This document shows, in pieces, positions 51,305-60,064 of a stretch of 64,000 bases of DNA (its first letter is position 1; the number at the start of each line of letters is the position of its first letter). Location: contig NZ_AP028679.1 in assembly GCF_037076455.1 (NCBI RefSeq), forward strand, positions 945,501-1,009,500, written 5' to 3'. Origin of the DNA: Desulfoferula mesophila. Lineage in GTDB: Bacteria; Desulfobacterota; Desulfarculia; Desulfarculales; Desulfarculaceae. Below the pieces are notes generated by a model. That model ran no database searches, was not told where the DNA came from, and saw only the letters and a list, made by a program, of their open reading frames with translations. The position numbers were made by a program, and so were the translations under genes.

Positions 51305-53659
51305 CTATTCCTTCTTCTGTTTCTTAAACGCCTGGTAGACGCGTTCGGGGGTCAGGGGCGTTTCATCGAGCACCAGGCCGGTGGCGTTGCGCACCGCGTT
51401 GAGGATGGCCGGGATGGTGGGCATGATGGCTCCCTCGCCCACCTCCTTGGCCCCGAAGGGCCCATTGGGCTCGCCGGACTCCACCACGATGCACTTGGTC
51501 TCGGGCATGTCCATCACCGTGGGGATGTGGTACTCGCCCAGGCTGGGATTGATGATGCGCCCCTGGGAGTCGAATTTCACCTCCTCGAAAAGCGCCTCGC
51601 CCAGGCCCATGGACACCGAGCCCTGCATCTGGGCCTCCACGCTGGTCAGGTTCACCGCCTGGCCGCAGTCGTGGGCGTCCGTGATGCGCTCCACCTTGAT
51701 CTGGCCCGTCTCGAAGTCCACGCTCACCTCGGCCACCTGGGCCGAGCAGCCGTAGGCCGGGCTGGTGCCCACCGCCGCGCCCTTGTACTTGCCGCCCAAG
51801 ACCGGAGGCTTGTACTTGCCCGTGGCCACCACCGTGCCCCGGCGCAGGTAGGCCAGGCGCGCCGCCTCGCGGAAGGTCAGCTCGTCGCCCTCCGGCGGGT
51901 CCGGCCAGCCGCGGTGCTCCTTGATGTAGCCCGTGCGGATGGCGCTGAAGTCCACCGGATCGCCGCTGATCTTGATCCGGCCCTCCTTGATGTCCAGGCG
52001 GCTCTGCTCGATGCCCAGCTCCTGGGCCAGGGTCTCCAGAATCATGGCCTTGAGGTTTTCCCCCGCCTCCTTGGCGGCGTGGCCGGTCATCAGGGTGGTG
52101 CGCGAGGAATAGGCCCCCAGGTCGATGCCGAAGTCGGTGTCGCCGCTCTTGACCCGCACCTGCTCGTAGTCGATGCCCACCGCCTCGGCGGCGATCATGG
52201 CCATGGTGGTCTCAGAGCCCTGGCCGATCTCGGCCGAGGCGGTGTAGAGCAAAATGCCCCCGCCGTCCTCGTCGGCCTTGATGATGATGGTGCAGTGATA
52301 GGTGTCGCTGCGATAGATGGGATAACCCGCGCCGGAGACGAAGAAGCCGCAGGCCACGCCGATGCCCTTGCCCGGCGGCAGCTTGCCCTTTTTCTCCGCC
52401 CAGCCGGAGCCGGTTTTCACCGCCTCCAAACACTCGCGCATGCCCAGGCTGCTCATGGCCAGGTCGTTGCAAGTAACGTCCCCGGTCTCCATCATGTTCT
52501 TCAGGCGAAGCTCGATGGGGTCCATGCCCAGCTTCTCGGCCACCAGGTCCAGCTGCTGCTCGAAAAGACCCCGGGCGATAACCCCGCCGTGGCCCCGCTG
52601 GGCCCCGCAGGCGGGCTTGTTGGTGTAGATGCGCTGGCCCTGGTAGCGCATGTTGGGCAGCTTGTAGGGGCCGCCCAAGAGAGAGCCGGCGTAGTAAACC
52701 GTGGCGATGCCGAAGGAGGAGTAGGCCCCGCCCTCCAGCGTGGCCTGGTGGTCCAGGGCCATCAGGGTGCCGTCCTTCTTGGCCCCCAGCTTCATGTGGT
52801 GGGTGAAGCCGTGGCGGGCCCGGCTGAAAAGAAACACCTGCTCCCTGGTGTAGGCCATGCGCACCGGACGCCCGGTCTTGATGGCCAAAAAGCTCGAGGC
52901 CAGCTCGATGGGGGTGGCCGAGGCCTTGGGGCCGAAGCCGCCGCCCACGTAGGGCTTGGCCACCCGCACCCGGCTCATGCCCAGGCCGGTGACCATGGCC
53001 ACGGTGCGCTGCACGTAGTGGGGCACCTGGGTGGAGCTGTGCAGGTTGAGCACCCCGTCAGAGTCCACCAGGGCCACGCACTGGTTGGGCTCGATAAAGG
53101 CCCCGTCCTGACGCTTGGAATAAAAACTGCCCTCCTGGATGATGTCGCACTCGGCGAAGGCCGCCTCCACGTCGCCAAACTCCTGCTCCACCTTGGCGCA
53201 GACGTTGTCGGGAAATTCGTCGTGGATCCAGGGAGCCCCCTCGGCCATGGCCTCCTCCACCGTGAGCAGCACCGGCAGGGGCTCGTACTCCACCTCGATC
53301 AGCTCCACCGCCTTGAGCGCGGTGGCCAGATCCTCGGCGGCCACCGCGGCGATCTCGTCGCCCACGTAGCGCACCCGGTCCTTGGCGAAAAGATTCTCGT
53401 CGTAGCGGGCCGGCGACACCCCGTACTTGATGTCCGGCACGTCCTGGGCGGTGATCACCGCCACCACCCCGGGCAAAGCCTGGGCTTTGGAAATGTCGAT
53501 GCTCTTGATCTTGGCGTGGGCCTGGCTGGATTGCAGCATGGCCCCGGCCAGCTCGCCTACGAATTTGAGGTCCTCGATGTAGCGGGCCTTGCCCGTGGAC
53601 TTGTCGGGGGCGTCCTTGCGGGCCGCCCGGCCTCCGATTACCGAGAAGTTGCCGCTCAT
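51305..53659 (-). CDS. Molybdenum hydroxylase, large (molybdopterin) subunit
   Basis: A 784-residue xanthine-dehydrogenase-family large subunit. The N-terminal (aldehyde oxidase a/b hammerhead) domain covers 1-130; the Mo-cofactor domain carries GGGFGPKAS, CGAQRGHGG and GQGSETTMAMIAAEA. The catalytic glutamate is expected in GAKEVGEGAIMPTIPAILNA. It forms a hetero-trimer with the iron-sulfur and FAD subunits encoded just upstream. The order and the CGAQRGHG loop recall 4-hydroxybenzoyl-CoA reductase and related aromatic-CoA hydroxylases; substrate remains open (see FAD subunit). Confidence 0.9.
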   Translation of the reverse strand: MSGNFSVIGGRAARKDAPDKSTGKARYIEDLKFVGELAGAMLQSSQAHAKIKSIDISKAQALPGVVAVITAQDVPDIKYGVSPARYDENLFAKDRVRYVGDEIAAVAAEDLATALKAVELIEVEYEPLPVLLTVEEAMAEGAPWIHDEFPDNVCAKVEQEFGDVEAAFAECDIIQEGSFYSKRQDGAFIEPNQCVALVDSDGVLNLHSSTQVPHYVQRTVAMVTGLGMSRVRVAKPYVGGGFGPKASATPIELASSFLAIKTGRPVRMAYTREQVFLFSRARHGFTHHMKLGAKKDGTLMALDHQATLEGGAYSSFGIATVYYAGSLLGGPYKLPNMRYQGQRIYTNKPACGAQRGHGGVIARGLFEQQLDLVAEKLGMDPIELRLKNMMETGDVTCNDLAMSSLGMRECLEAVKTGSGWAEKKGKLPPGKGIGVACGFFVSGAGYPIYRSDTYHCTIIIKADEDGGGILLYTASAEIGQGSETTMAMIAAEAVGIDYEQVRVKSGDTDFGIDLGAYSSRTTLMTGHAAKEAGENLKAMILETLAQELGIEQSRLDIKEGRIKISGDPVDFSAIRTGYIKEHRGWPDPPEGDELTFREAARLAYLRRGTVVATGKYKPPVLGGKYKGAAVGTSPAYGCSAQVAEVSVDFETGQIKVERITDAHDCGQAVNLTSVEAQMQGSVSMGLGEALFEEVKFDSQGRIINPSLGEYHIPTVMDMPETKCIVVESGEPNGPFGAKEVGEGAIMPTIPAILNAVRNATGLVLDETPLTPERVYQAFKKQKKE

Positions 53660-53662
53660 GAT

Positions 53663-54139
53663 CTACGCCTCGCTCATCTTGGCGGCGGCGTCACTCACCG
53701 CCTCCACGATCTTTTCATACCCGGTGCAGCGGCACAGGTTGCCCGAAAGACCCTTGGTGATCTCCTCCCGGCTGGGCTGCGGGATAACGTCCAGCAGCGC
53801 CTTGGCCGAAAGGATCATGCCCGGGGTGCAAAAGCCGCACTGGATGGCCCCGGCGTCCACAAAGGCCCGCTGCAAGGGATGCAGCTCGCCACCGCTGGCC
53901 AGCCCCTCGATGGTCAGCACCTCCCGGCCCTGGGCCTGCAGCGCCAGCACCAGGCAGGAATTGACCGTCTCGCCGTCCAGGATCACCGTGCAGCAGCCGC
54001 AGTCGCCCACCCCGCAGCCGTGCTTGGTGCCGGTGAGCCCCAGCTCGTCGCGCAGCAGGGAGGTGAGGGTCTGATTGGGCTCCACCAACGCCTGGCGCAC
54101 CACGCCGTTTACCGTAAGGGTGATGGCTTGCTTGCTCAT
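53663..54139 (-). CDS. Molybdenum hydroxylase, [2Fe-2S] small subunit
   Basis: A 158-residue protein with the start at ATG 54139. Two [2Fe-2S] clusters: the plant-ferredoxin-like set HGCGVGDCGCCTVILDGE plus one further Cys, and the second set CGFCTPGM with CRCTGY. All eight cysteines are present. It passes electrons between the Mo and FAD sites. Its ATG overlaps the stop of the FAD gene (ATGA), so the two are co-translated. Confidence 0.93.
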   Translation of the reverse strand: MSKQAITLTVNGVVRQALVEPNQTLTSLLRDELGLTGTKHGCGVGDCGCCTVILDGETVNSCLVLALQAQGREVLTIEGLASGGELHPLQRAFVDAGAIQCGFCTPGMILSAKALLDVIPQPSREEITKGLSGNLCRCTGYEKIVEAVSDAAAKMSEA

Positions 54140-55029
54140 GCTTGCGCCTCCTCGTTGCCTTGGGCCTGGGCCAGGGCCTGCTTCAGGGCCCGCTTGGTCA
54201 GGGTACGCACCATGTCCCGGCGGTAGGCCGCCGAGCCCCTGTGATCGTCGATGGGTTTGGCGTCGGCCGCCGCCGCCTCCGCCGCCGCCTCGATGGCCGC
54301 CTCGTCGGCCGCCCGCCCGGCCAGCGCCTGGGCCGCGCCCGGCGAGAGCAGGGGAGTGGGAGCCACCGCCCCCAGGGCCACCCGGGCCTCCTTGATGGTG
54401 GACCCGTCGTCCTCCAGCATCACCACCGCCGCAACGTTCACCAGCGCGATCTCCATCGCCTGGCGAAGGCCAAGCTTCTGGTAGCCGGCTCCGGAGCCCT
54501 CGGCGGGCTTGGCAATCTTCAGTCCGGTCAGCAGCTCGCCCGGCCGCTTGGCGGTCAGGCCCGGCCCCTGGAAGAACTCCTGCAACGTCACTTCGCGCGA
54601 CCCGTCCGGACCGGCCAGCATCGCCTTGGCCCCCAGGGCCAGCAGCGGCAGGCACATGTCCGCCGCCGGGCGGGCGGTGCACACGTTACCGCCCACGGTG
54701 GCGCGGTTGCGCACCTGGGGCGAACCCAGGGCCCCGGCCCCCAAGGCCAGAACCTTGGCCGCGCCGGTGAGCTCGCCGCTGGCCGCCAAGGCCGAAGCGC
54801 TTAGGCGTGGTCCCACGATCAGCGAACCGTCGGCCGAGCTAAACTCATCCAACCCGGCAATACCCTCAAGGCCCACCAAGTGCTGCGGAGACAGCTTCTT
54901 GTGTTTCATGTTGACCAGCAGATCGGTGCCCCCGGCGATTATCGCCGCCTGGCCACCGTACTGCCCCAGCATCTCCAGCGCCTCGGCCACGCTGGCCGGC
55001 TGGTGATAGCTGAAACTGGGTAAAAGCAT
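54136..55029 (-). CDS. Molybdenum hydroxylase, FAD-binding subunit
   Basis: A 297-residue CO-dehydrogenase-flavoprotein-family subunit. IIAGGTDLLVNMKHK (residues about 30-45) is the FAD motif, and GSPQVRNRATVGGNVCTA the second. Only two cysteines are present, both in the NVCTARPAADMC segment. The FAD subunit of 4-hydroxybenzoyl-CoA reductase carries an extra insert with four cysteines for a [4Fe-4S] cluster; no such insert is here. So the enzyme is a related aromatic or heteroaromatic hydroxylase, or a reductase with another electron path (inference). Confidence 0.92.
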   Translation of the reverse strand: MLLPSFSYHQPASVAEALEMLGQYGGQAAIIAGGTDLLVNMKHKKLSPQHLVGLEGIAGLDEFSSADGSLIVGPRLSASALAASGELTGAAKVLALGAGALGSPQVRNRATVGGNVCTARPAADMCLPLLALGAKAMLAGPDGSREVTLQEFFQGPGLTAKRPGELLTGLKIAKPAEGSGAGYQKLGLRQAMEIALVNVAAVVMLEDDGSTIKEARVALGAVAPTPLLSPGAAQALAGRAADEAAIEAAAEAAAADAKPIDDHRGSAAYRRDMVRTLTKRALKQALAQAQGNEEAQA

Positions 55030-55072
55030 GTTCTTGGCCTCCCAAATAAGATGATTGCCGCCTGCGACGCAG

Positions 55073-55639
55073 CTAATGCTCGCCCCAACGCTGGAATAGG
55101 TTGTGCTCCACGCCCAACAGGTCCAGCGCCTTGCCGATACTCTGGTGAATCAGGTCTTGGATGCTCTGGGGCCGATGATAGAAAGCCGGCACGGGCGGCA
55201 GAATCACCGCACCGTTATCGGCCGCTCTGCTCATCAGTTCAAGATGACCCTTGTGCAGCGGCGTTTCGCGTACCATAAGCACCAAGGGCCGCCGTTCTTT
55301 CAGCGTCACGTCGGCGGCCCGGATCAGCAGGTTGTAGTTGAATGAGTTGGCTATGGCCGAGAGCGTCTTGATGGTGCAGGGGGCCACCAGCATTCCCCGG
55401 TGGAGGAAGGAACCGCTGGCGACCGCGGCGCCCACGTCCGAAATTTCGTGGACCCGCGTGGCCATGGCCTTGACCTCGTCCACCGAGTATTGCGTCTCTA
55501 TGGCCAGGTTGCGGGCGCCCGCCTCGCTCAGGATGAGATGGCAGGGCTGCCCCAGGCCTTGCAGCACCTTGAGCGCCTCCACCCCGTAGATGACCCCGCT
55601 GGCTCCGGATATACCCACTACTAAAGGTAGCTGCGCCAA
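55073..55639 (-). CDS. ubiX: UbiX-family flavin prenyltransferase
   Basis: A 188-residue flavoprotein when read from the TTG at 55639; a GTG at 55708 is an alternative start with a weaker ribosome site, so the N-terminus is not settled. GISGASGVIYG binds FMN, then VAPCTIKTLSAIANS and REtPLHKGHLELM (core REtPLHKG) are the UbiX signatures. It makes prenylated FMN for UbiD-type (de)carboxylases. No UbiD gene is in the window; one should be nearby outside or elsewhere. UbiX homologues are part of known phenol clusters. Confidence 0.9.
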   Translation of the reverse strand: MAQLPLVVGISGASGVIYGVEALKVLQGLGQPCHLILSEAGARNLAIETQYSVDEVKAMATRVHEISDVGAAVASGSFLHRGMLVAPCTIKTLSAIANSFNYNLLIRAADVTLKERRPLVLMVRETPLHKGHLELMSRAADNGAVILPPVPAFYHRPQSIQDLIHQSIGKALDLLGVEHNLFQRWGEH

Positions 55640-55747
55640 GACCTCCCTCGCTTTCCAGTTTCCGCCTGCCGCATGCTCAAGCCCGCAGGGCGCGGCAGAG
55701 GATTTCACCCTGCCGGGGGTAGTGCCGGAAACATCCCGCCATTCGCC

Positions 55748-56419
55748 TCACGCCGCGTGCCCGCAAGTTTGCACGGCGTCGGTTTTTTCGAATATCTTGT
55801 AACCGCCTTGTTCCAAGGCCTTGGCCACGACTCCCACGTCGGTGCCGCCGTCGAAACGCAGGATGATCCGTTTGTCCGTCACGTTGGGCAGGCGCATGGT
55901 GAAAACGCCGTGCAAAATCGCGCCGGTATCCTCCACCAACTTGGACACCTTGCTGATGGTGCCGCTCTCCAGGGGCAGAGCCTCCAGGGTGATGCCGCAC
56001 CATACTTCGTTGGCCCCCAGGATGCTGCTCAGGGCCGAAAAAAGTTCCAGCGAGGAAACCATGCCCACCAACTTCCCGTTTTCCATGACCGGGTAGTTGC
56101 GGATCAAGTCGTCTTGGCCCTTGAGCATGCAGTATTCCACCGAGTCACCGGCTTCCACCGTCTTGGGCATGCGGGTCATGATGTCCCTGATCTTCAGGCG
56201 GTTCAAGAAGTACTCGGTTTCATACTCGCTCTGGGCCCGGGCCACGGCGGTAGCGCATCCTTGCAATTCCTTGCGGGTCACCAAACCTCGCAGTTCGCCT
56301 TGGTCGATCACCGGCAGAGCCCGCAGGTTATTTTCCAGCAGTAAGGCGATGGCATCCGCCACCAAGGTCCCGCTCTCCACGGTTATCGGGTCCCTCTCCA
56401 TCCAATTGCGCAGAATCAT
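55748..56419 (-). CDS. Tandem CBS-domain protein with ACT-like C-terminus
   Basis: A 223-residue cytosolic protein. Two CBS domains lie at about 1-65 (MILRNWMERDPITVESGTLVADAI) and 75-135 (IRDIMTRMPKTVEAGDSVEYC); both quoted cores: MERDPITVESGTLVAD and MTRMPKTVEAGDS. The C-terminal 75 residues look like an ACT-type regulatory fold. In anaerobic phenol degraders a CBS-domain protein is the third, stimulating component of phenylphosphate synthase, so this is the analogue by position. It abuts the Nudix gene with no gap. Confidence 0.85.
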   Translation of the reverse strand: MILRNWMERDPITVESGTLVADAIALLLENNLRALPVIDQGELRGLVTRKELQGCATAVARAQSEYETEYFLNRLKIRDIMTRMPKTVEAGDSVEYCMLKGQDDLIRNYPVMENGKLVGMVSSLELFSALSSILGANEVWCGITLEALPLESGTISKVSKLVEDTGAILHGVFTMRLPNVTDKRIILRFDGGTDVGVVAKALEQGGYKIFEKTDAVQTCGHAA

Positions 56420-56977
56420 CTAAACCCTCCCCGAAAGCACTCCGGCCTGGCTGGCCAGGCCCAAGGCCATGACGCTCATGGCGTTGTGAATTTCGCCGTC
56501 GGCCAACAGCCGCTCCAGTTCGTCGGGCGCGACCAGGACCACCTCTATATCCTCGCCCGCATCCTGCTCCTGGGCCCCGGTGGGCACCATCCCGGTTGCC
56601 GCCACAAAGTGGACCCGGTTGGCCAGAAGGGCGGGCTGGGGCCAGTAGCTGCCCAGGTCGCGCGTTTCTCCGCCGGCATAGCCGGTTTCCTCCTTTAGCT
56701 CGCGGAGGGCGGCCGCCACCGGGTCCGGGTCCGTGGCGTCTAGAAGCCCTCCGGGCACCTCCAGCCCGATTCGGCGGCTGGCGTGGCGGTATTGCCGGAC
56801 CATGATTAGCCGGCCCTGGCTGGTCAGCGCCACGATCTGCAGCCAATCGGGCATGTGCACCACATAAAAGTCCCGTTCCTGGTCGGTGCGCGGCGAAAGG
56901 GCCCGGTCGCGGGTAACCGAGAACAGACCGACCTCGGCTACCGGTTGCGAGCTTAGCAAGGGCCATGCCTTGGTCAT
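56420..56977 (-). CDS. Nudix hydrolase (ADP-ribose pyrophosphatase-like)
   Basis: A 185-residue Nudix protein. The Nudix box is imperfect: the catalytic REL-KEETGY part is intact, but the first glutamate of the box is replaced and spacing differs by one residue (GGLLDATDPDPVAAALRE). The upstream RRIGLEVPGG helix fits ADP-ribose/NDP-sugar hydrolases. Nudix genes occur beside phenol-activation genes in other degraders. Role unknown. Confidence 0.85.
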   Translation of the reverse strand: MTKAWPLLSSQPVAEVGLFSVTRDRALSPRTDQERDFYVVHMPDWLQIVALTSQGRLIMVRQYRHASRRIGLEVPGGLLDATDPDPVAAALRELKEETGYAGGETRDLGSYWPQPALLANRVHFVAATGMVPTGAQEQDAGEDIEVVLVAPDELERLLADGEIHNAMSVMALGLASQAGVLSGRV

Positions 56978-56978
56978 G

Positions 56979-58220
56979 CTATGACGCCGCTCCTACGGTC
57001 TCCAGGGGCAACAGCTCCACAAAGGCCTCCACCACCGCCTCGCCGAAAGCGACGTCTTCCAGGTTTGCGTCCACTTCGCGCAGGGTGATTTCAGGCTTCA
57101 GGTTGGAGCGAAGTTCTTGGGTGAACAGACGGTCTTCTTCCGGCGCGTATACCGATCCGCCTTCGCGGTCAAAGGAGCACCAGCCCTTGGTGGGCATCAT
57201 AAAGGTCACCGGGCCCTGGGCTTGGTTCAGCTTGGCCGCGAAGGCTCGGGCCACTTCTTTTAGCTCTTCCGGGTCGAGGCGCAAGAAGGTTCTCAGCTTG
57301 TCCAGGTCGTACTTGCGCCGCTCGTAGTAATCGGGCTTGTAGCGCGACTTGCGCGGGCTCATCAGGTTCACGCCGCTGGGGGCGATCACCTGGGGGATGC
57401 CTCGTTTGCCCGCCGCCTCCAGGCGGTGGGGCCCGGCGGAGCGCATGCCGCTCATGATGTGTTCGCCCACCCCGCCCGGGGCCAGGTCCACCACCCCGGC
57501 GAAGTAGCCCTGGGCGATCATGTCCTCCATGGCCCGGTCGCAGACCCCGGCGGCGGAGAAGCCGATCACCTGGTAGCCCTTTTCCTCCAGCTTCATGCGC
57601 ACCAGGTGGGCGCAGTGCTCGCAGGGCCCGAACATGCTCATGGCCACCAGGGCTTGGCCCTTGACCGACTCGGGGTTCACGGTCGGCACCTTGGCCAGGC
57701 CCAACGCGGCGGCGGCGGCCCGGTCCAAGACGCTGGTCAGCAGGGGCGAAAGCCCGGCGATCTCCACCACGGTATGGAACAAGAGCAGGTCCCCCGTGTC
57801 AATGTAGCGGGTGGCCAAGCCGGGCAGCGCGGCGGTGGAGGAGACCATGAGCTTGGGCAGTCCGAAGGGCAGGGCCCGCATGACCTCGGAGGCCATGAGC
57901 GAACCGGTGGAGCCGCCCAGGCCCACCACCGCGTCCAAGCTCCCTTTGGCGAAGCGCTCCGCCGCGAGGTTCACCGCGCCCTGGATCATGGCAGCGGTAA
58001 TTTTGGCCCGCTCCCGTGAGGCCCGGATGTCTTCTATTTTCCAGCCGGCGGCGGCGGCCACTTGCCCGGGCGGGATCTCGCACGTCTGGCCCGAGTCCGC
58101 TCCCATGGACAAGTCCATGAGTACAACCTCCGCGCCGCCTTGTTCCATGCGTTCGCGCAAGTAGCGGGTTTCCTGGTGCTTAGTGTCCAGGGTGGATATT
58201 AGCAGCACCGTGGGCGGCAT
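56979..58220 (-). CDS. Tm-1-like ATP-binding protein (UPF0261)
   Basis: A 413-residue protein of the UPF0261 family. It opens VLLISTLDTKHQETRYLRER and has VGLGGSTGSLMASEVMRALP and APSGVNLMSPRKSRYK, typical of the family. Tm-1-type proteins bind ATP in the N-terminal part and carry a TIM-barrel-like C-terminal part in relatives; bacterial members have no known reaction. Its conserved place inside this catabolic operon, one base from its neighbours on both sides, suggests a pathway role. Confidence 0.85.
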   Translation of the reverse strand: MPPTVLLISTLDTKHQETRYLRERMEQGGAEVVLMDLSMGADSGQTCEIPPGQVAAAAGWKIEDIRASRERAKITAAMIQGAVNLAAERFAKGSLDAVVGLGGSTGSLMASEVMRALPFGLPKLMVSSTAALPGLATRYIDTGDLLLFHTVVEIAGLSPLLTSVLDRAAAAALGLAKVPTVNPESVKGQALVAMSMFGPCEHCAHLVRMKLEEKGYQVIGFSAAGVCDRAMEDMIAQGYFAGVVDLAPGGVGEHIMSGMRSAGPHRLEAAGKRGIPQVIAPSGVNLMSPRKSRYKPDYYERRKYDLDKLRTFLRLDPEELKEVARAFAAKLNQAQGPVTFMMPTKGWCSFDREGGSVYAPEEDRLFTQELRSNLKPEITLREVDANLEDVAFGEAVVEAFVELLPLETVGAAS

Positions 58221-58221
58221 G

Positions 58222-59874
58222 TCAGGCCTTTTCCCTAGCCAGCTTGGCCGCGATGTCTTTTTTGAGGTCTTCCTTGTTGATCTTGCCGGAGTCGCCCACC
58301 GTGGGCATGTCTTCGACGATCTCCAGGCGCTCGGGCAGCTTGTACTTGGCGATCTGCTTGCTCAGCAGGAAATCGACCATGTCCTTGAAAGCGAATTCGG
58401 CGCCCGGCTTGGGCACGACGTAGGCGCAGGTCTTCTCGCCCATCTCCTCGTCGGGCATGCCCACCACCGCCACCGAACCCACGGCCGGATGGTTGTTGAG
58501 CATGCCTTCGATCTCGGCGGGATAGATGTTTTGACCGCCGCGGATGATCATGTCCTTCTTGCGGCCCATGATCCACAGGCACTCCTTGTCCAGCTTCACG
58601 ATGTCGCCGGTGGTGCTCCAGCCGTCCGGGTTGAAGACCGTGGACGTCAGCTCCTCGTCGCGATAATAGCCGGCCGGAGCGTGGGGGCCCCGGAACCACA
58701 GCACCCCGGGCTCGCCGTCGGGCACCTGGTTGCCGTCGTCGTCCAGCAGCTTGACCACGTTGCCCGGCAGGGGGCGACCCACCGAGCCGCGCCGCACCTC
58801 CACCGAATCGGTGACCCGGCAGCCGCTCACCGAACCCACGTCCTGGGTGCCCAGGTCGCTGGTGATGGCCGCGCCGAAGCGCTCTTCGGCCTCGGAGGCC
58901 ACCTTGGGAGGCAGATAGCCGCCGGCGGAGCGGATGAAGCGCAGGTTGGACAGGTCGTAGGACTCGATATCCTCCTCCAGCATGCGCACCAGGTGGGTGG
59001 GCACCACCCCGATGGCCGTGACCTTTTCCTTGGCCATGACCTCCAGGGCCAGGCGGGGATCAAACTCCTCCAGCATCACCGTCTTGGCCCCGGCCATGGG
59101 CGCGGCGAAGTAGGTCAGGGTGCCGGCCGCGCCGCCGGCGTGGGGGGCCACCGCCATGGTGATGTCTTCCTTGTTCAGGTCCCAGATGTCGATGCGCCCC
59201 TTGGCGGTGCACACCCTGGAGGCGATGGGCCACTCCACCAGCTTGGGTATGCCGGTGGTGCCGGTGGTGGTGGTCAACAGGGCCACGTCGCCGGTGGTGT
59301 CCAGGCGGCGAGAGTCCAAGAGAGCCTGATCGATTTTGCCCAGGTATTCCTGCGCGGTGGTCACCAGGCTCTTGGTGCCCTCGGGCGCCGCCGCCGGCAC
59401 ATCCTCATCGAACAGGTAGACCTGCTTGAGGCTGGGGAACTTCTGCATGAAGCCCTTGTACATTTCCAGATAGTCGAACTTGCGGTACACGTGGGGGATC
59501 ACCACCATCGAGGCCTGGGTGAGCTCCATCATGTATTCCAGCTCGCGCTGGCGCAGATAGGGGTACACGGTCAGGGAGATGAGCCCGGCCCGCTCGGCGG
59601 CGATGCGGGCCAAGAAGCCGTAGACGCTGTTGGGCGACTGGATGATAACCCGGGCATCCTTGGGCAGCCCGCCCGAGGCCCAGGCCGTGGCGATGGCGTT
59701 GGTCAGGTCTTTGGCCTGGTTCCAGGTGACTCTGTAGCGCGAGTCCACCAAGGCCTCGCGGTCGCCCAGTTGGGCCGCGTTGCGATCATAGAAGTCAAAG
59801 AAGGTCTCATCGGTCCAAAAGCCGTTGCCTTTGAACTCGTCGATCATCGCTTGGGTGTATCGGATTGGTTTCAT
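58222..59874 (-). CDS. AMP-forming CoA ligase, aromatic-acid type
   Basis: A 550-residue ANL ligase. The ATG at 59874 has AAGGAGG upstream and is preferred to a start 63 bases earlier. P-loop LTTTTGTTGIPK near residue 190, WSTTGDIVKLD near 405, and RGGQNIYPAEIEGMLNNHP close to the end with the terminal catalytic-lysine segment DSGKINKEDL. It is related to benzoate/hydroxybenzoate and dihydroxybenzoate-adenylating ligases. It likely makes the CoA ester that the molybdenum hydroxylase uses. It differs strongly from the ligase at 28307. Confidence 0.9.
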   Translation of the reverse strand: MKPIRYTQAMIDEFKGNGFWTDETFFDFYDRNAAQLGDREALVDSRYRVTWNQAKDLTNAIATAWASGGLPKDARVIIQSPNSVYGFLARIAAERAGLISLTVYPYLRQRELEYMMELTQASMVVIPHVYRKFDYLEMYKGFMQKFPSLKQVYLFDEDVPAAAPEGTKSLVTTAQEYLGKIDQALLDSRRLDTTGDVALLTTTTGTTGIPKLVEWPIASRVCTAKGRIDIWDLNKEDITMAVAPHAGGAAGTLTYFAAPMAGAKTVMLEEFDPRLALEVMAKEKVTAIGVVPTHLVRMLEEDIESYDLSNLRFIRSAGGYLPPKVASEAEERFGAAITSDLGTQDVGSVSGCRVTDSVEVRRGSVGRPLPGNVVKLLDDDGNQVPDGEPGVLWFRGPHAPAGYYRDEELTSTVFNPDGWSTTGDIVKLDKECLWIMGRKKDMIIRGGQNIYPAEIEGMLNNHPAVGSVAVVGMPDEEMGEKTCAYVVPKPGAEFAFKDMVDFLLSKQIAKYKLPERLEIVEDMPTVGDSGKINKEDLKKDIAAKLAREKA

Positions 59875-60064
59875 TTGTCTAGAGCCTCCTTGCCTGTCCG
59901 AGGGCGTAGTTGTCCCTTTGAGGTCGGTATGCACCACCCCATTTTTCGTGTCTTACTGCGCCTGGGTTTGTCGGCTGTGCGGGCCTTGGCAGCCTTATTT
60001 CATGGTTCTTTTCAGACTATCCGCCACCCTCTGGCCATCCGGTACCTCCTTCGGGGTTGGTACC

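Noticed and set aside
51035-54226. 1063-codon plus-strand open frame opposite the molybdenum hydroxylase
   Set aside because: Antisense shadow of the large and small subunit genes, which have motifs, ribosome sites and coupled overlaps; the long frame has low-complexity composition.
51305-55029. Naming the hydroxylase 4-hydroxybenzoyl-CoA reductase (hcrABC)
   Set aside because: Operon context fits, but the FAD subunit lacks the four-cysteine [4Fe-4S] insert typical of HcrB, so I kept the family name only.
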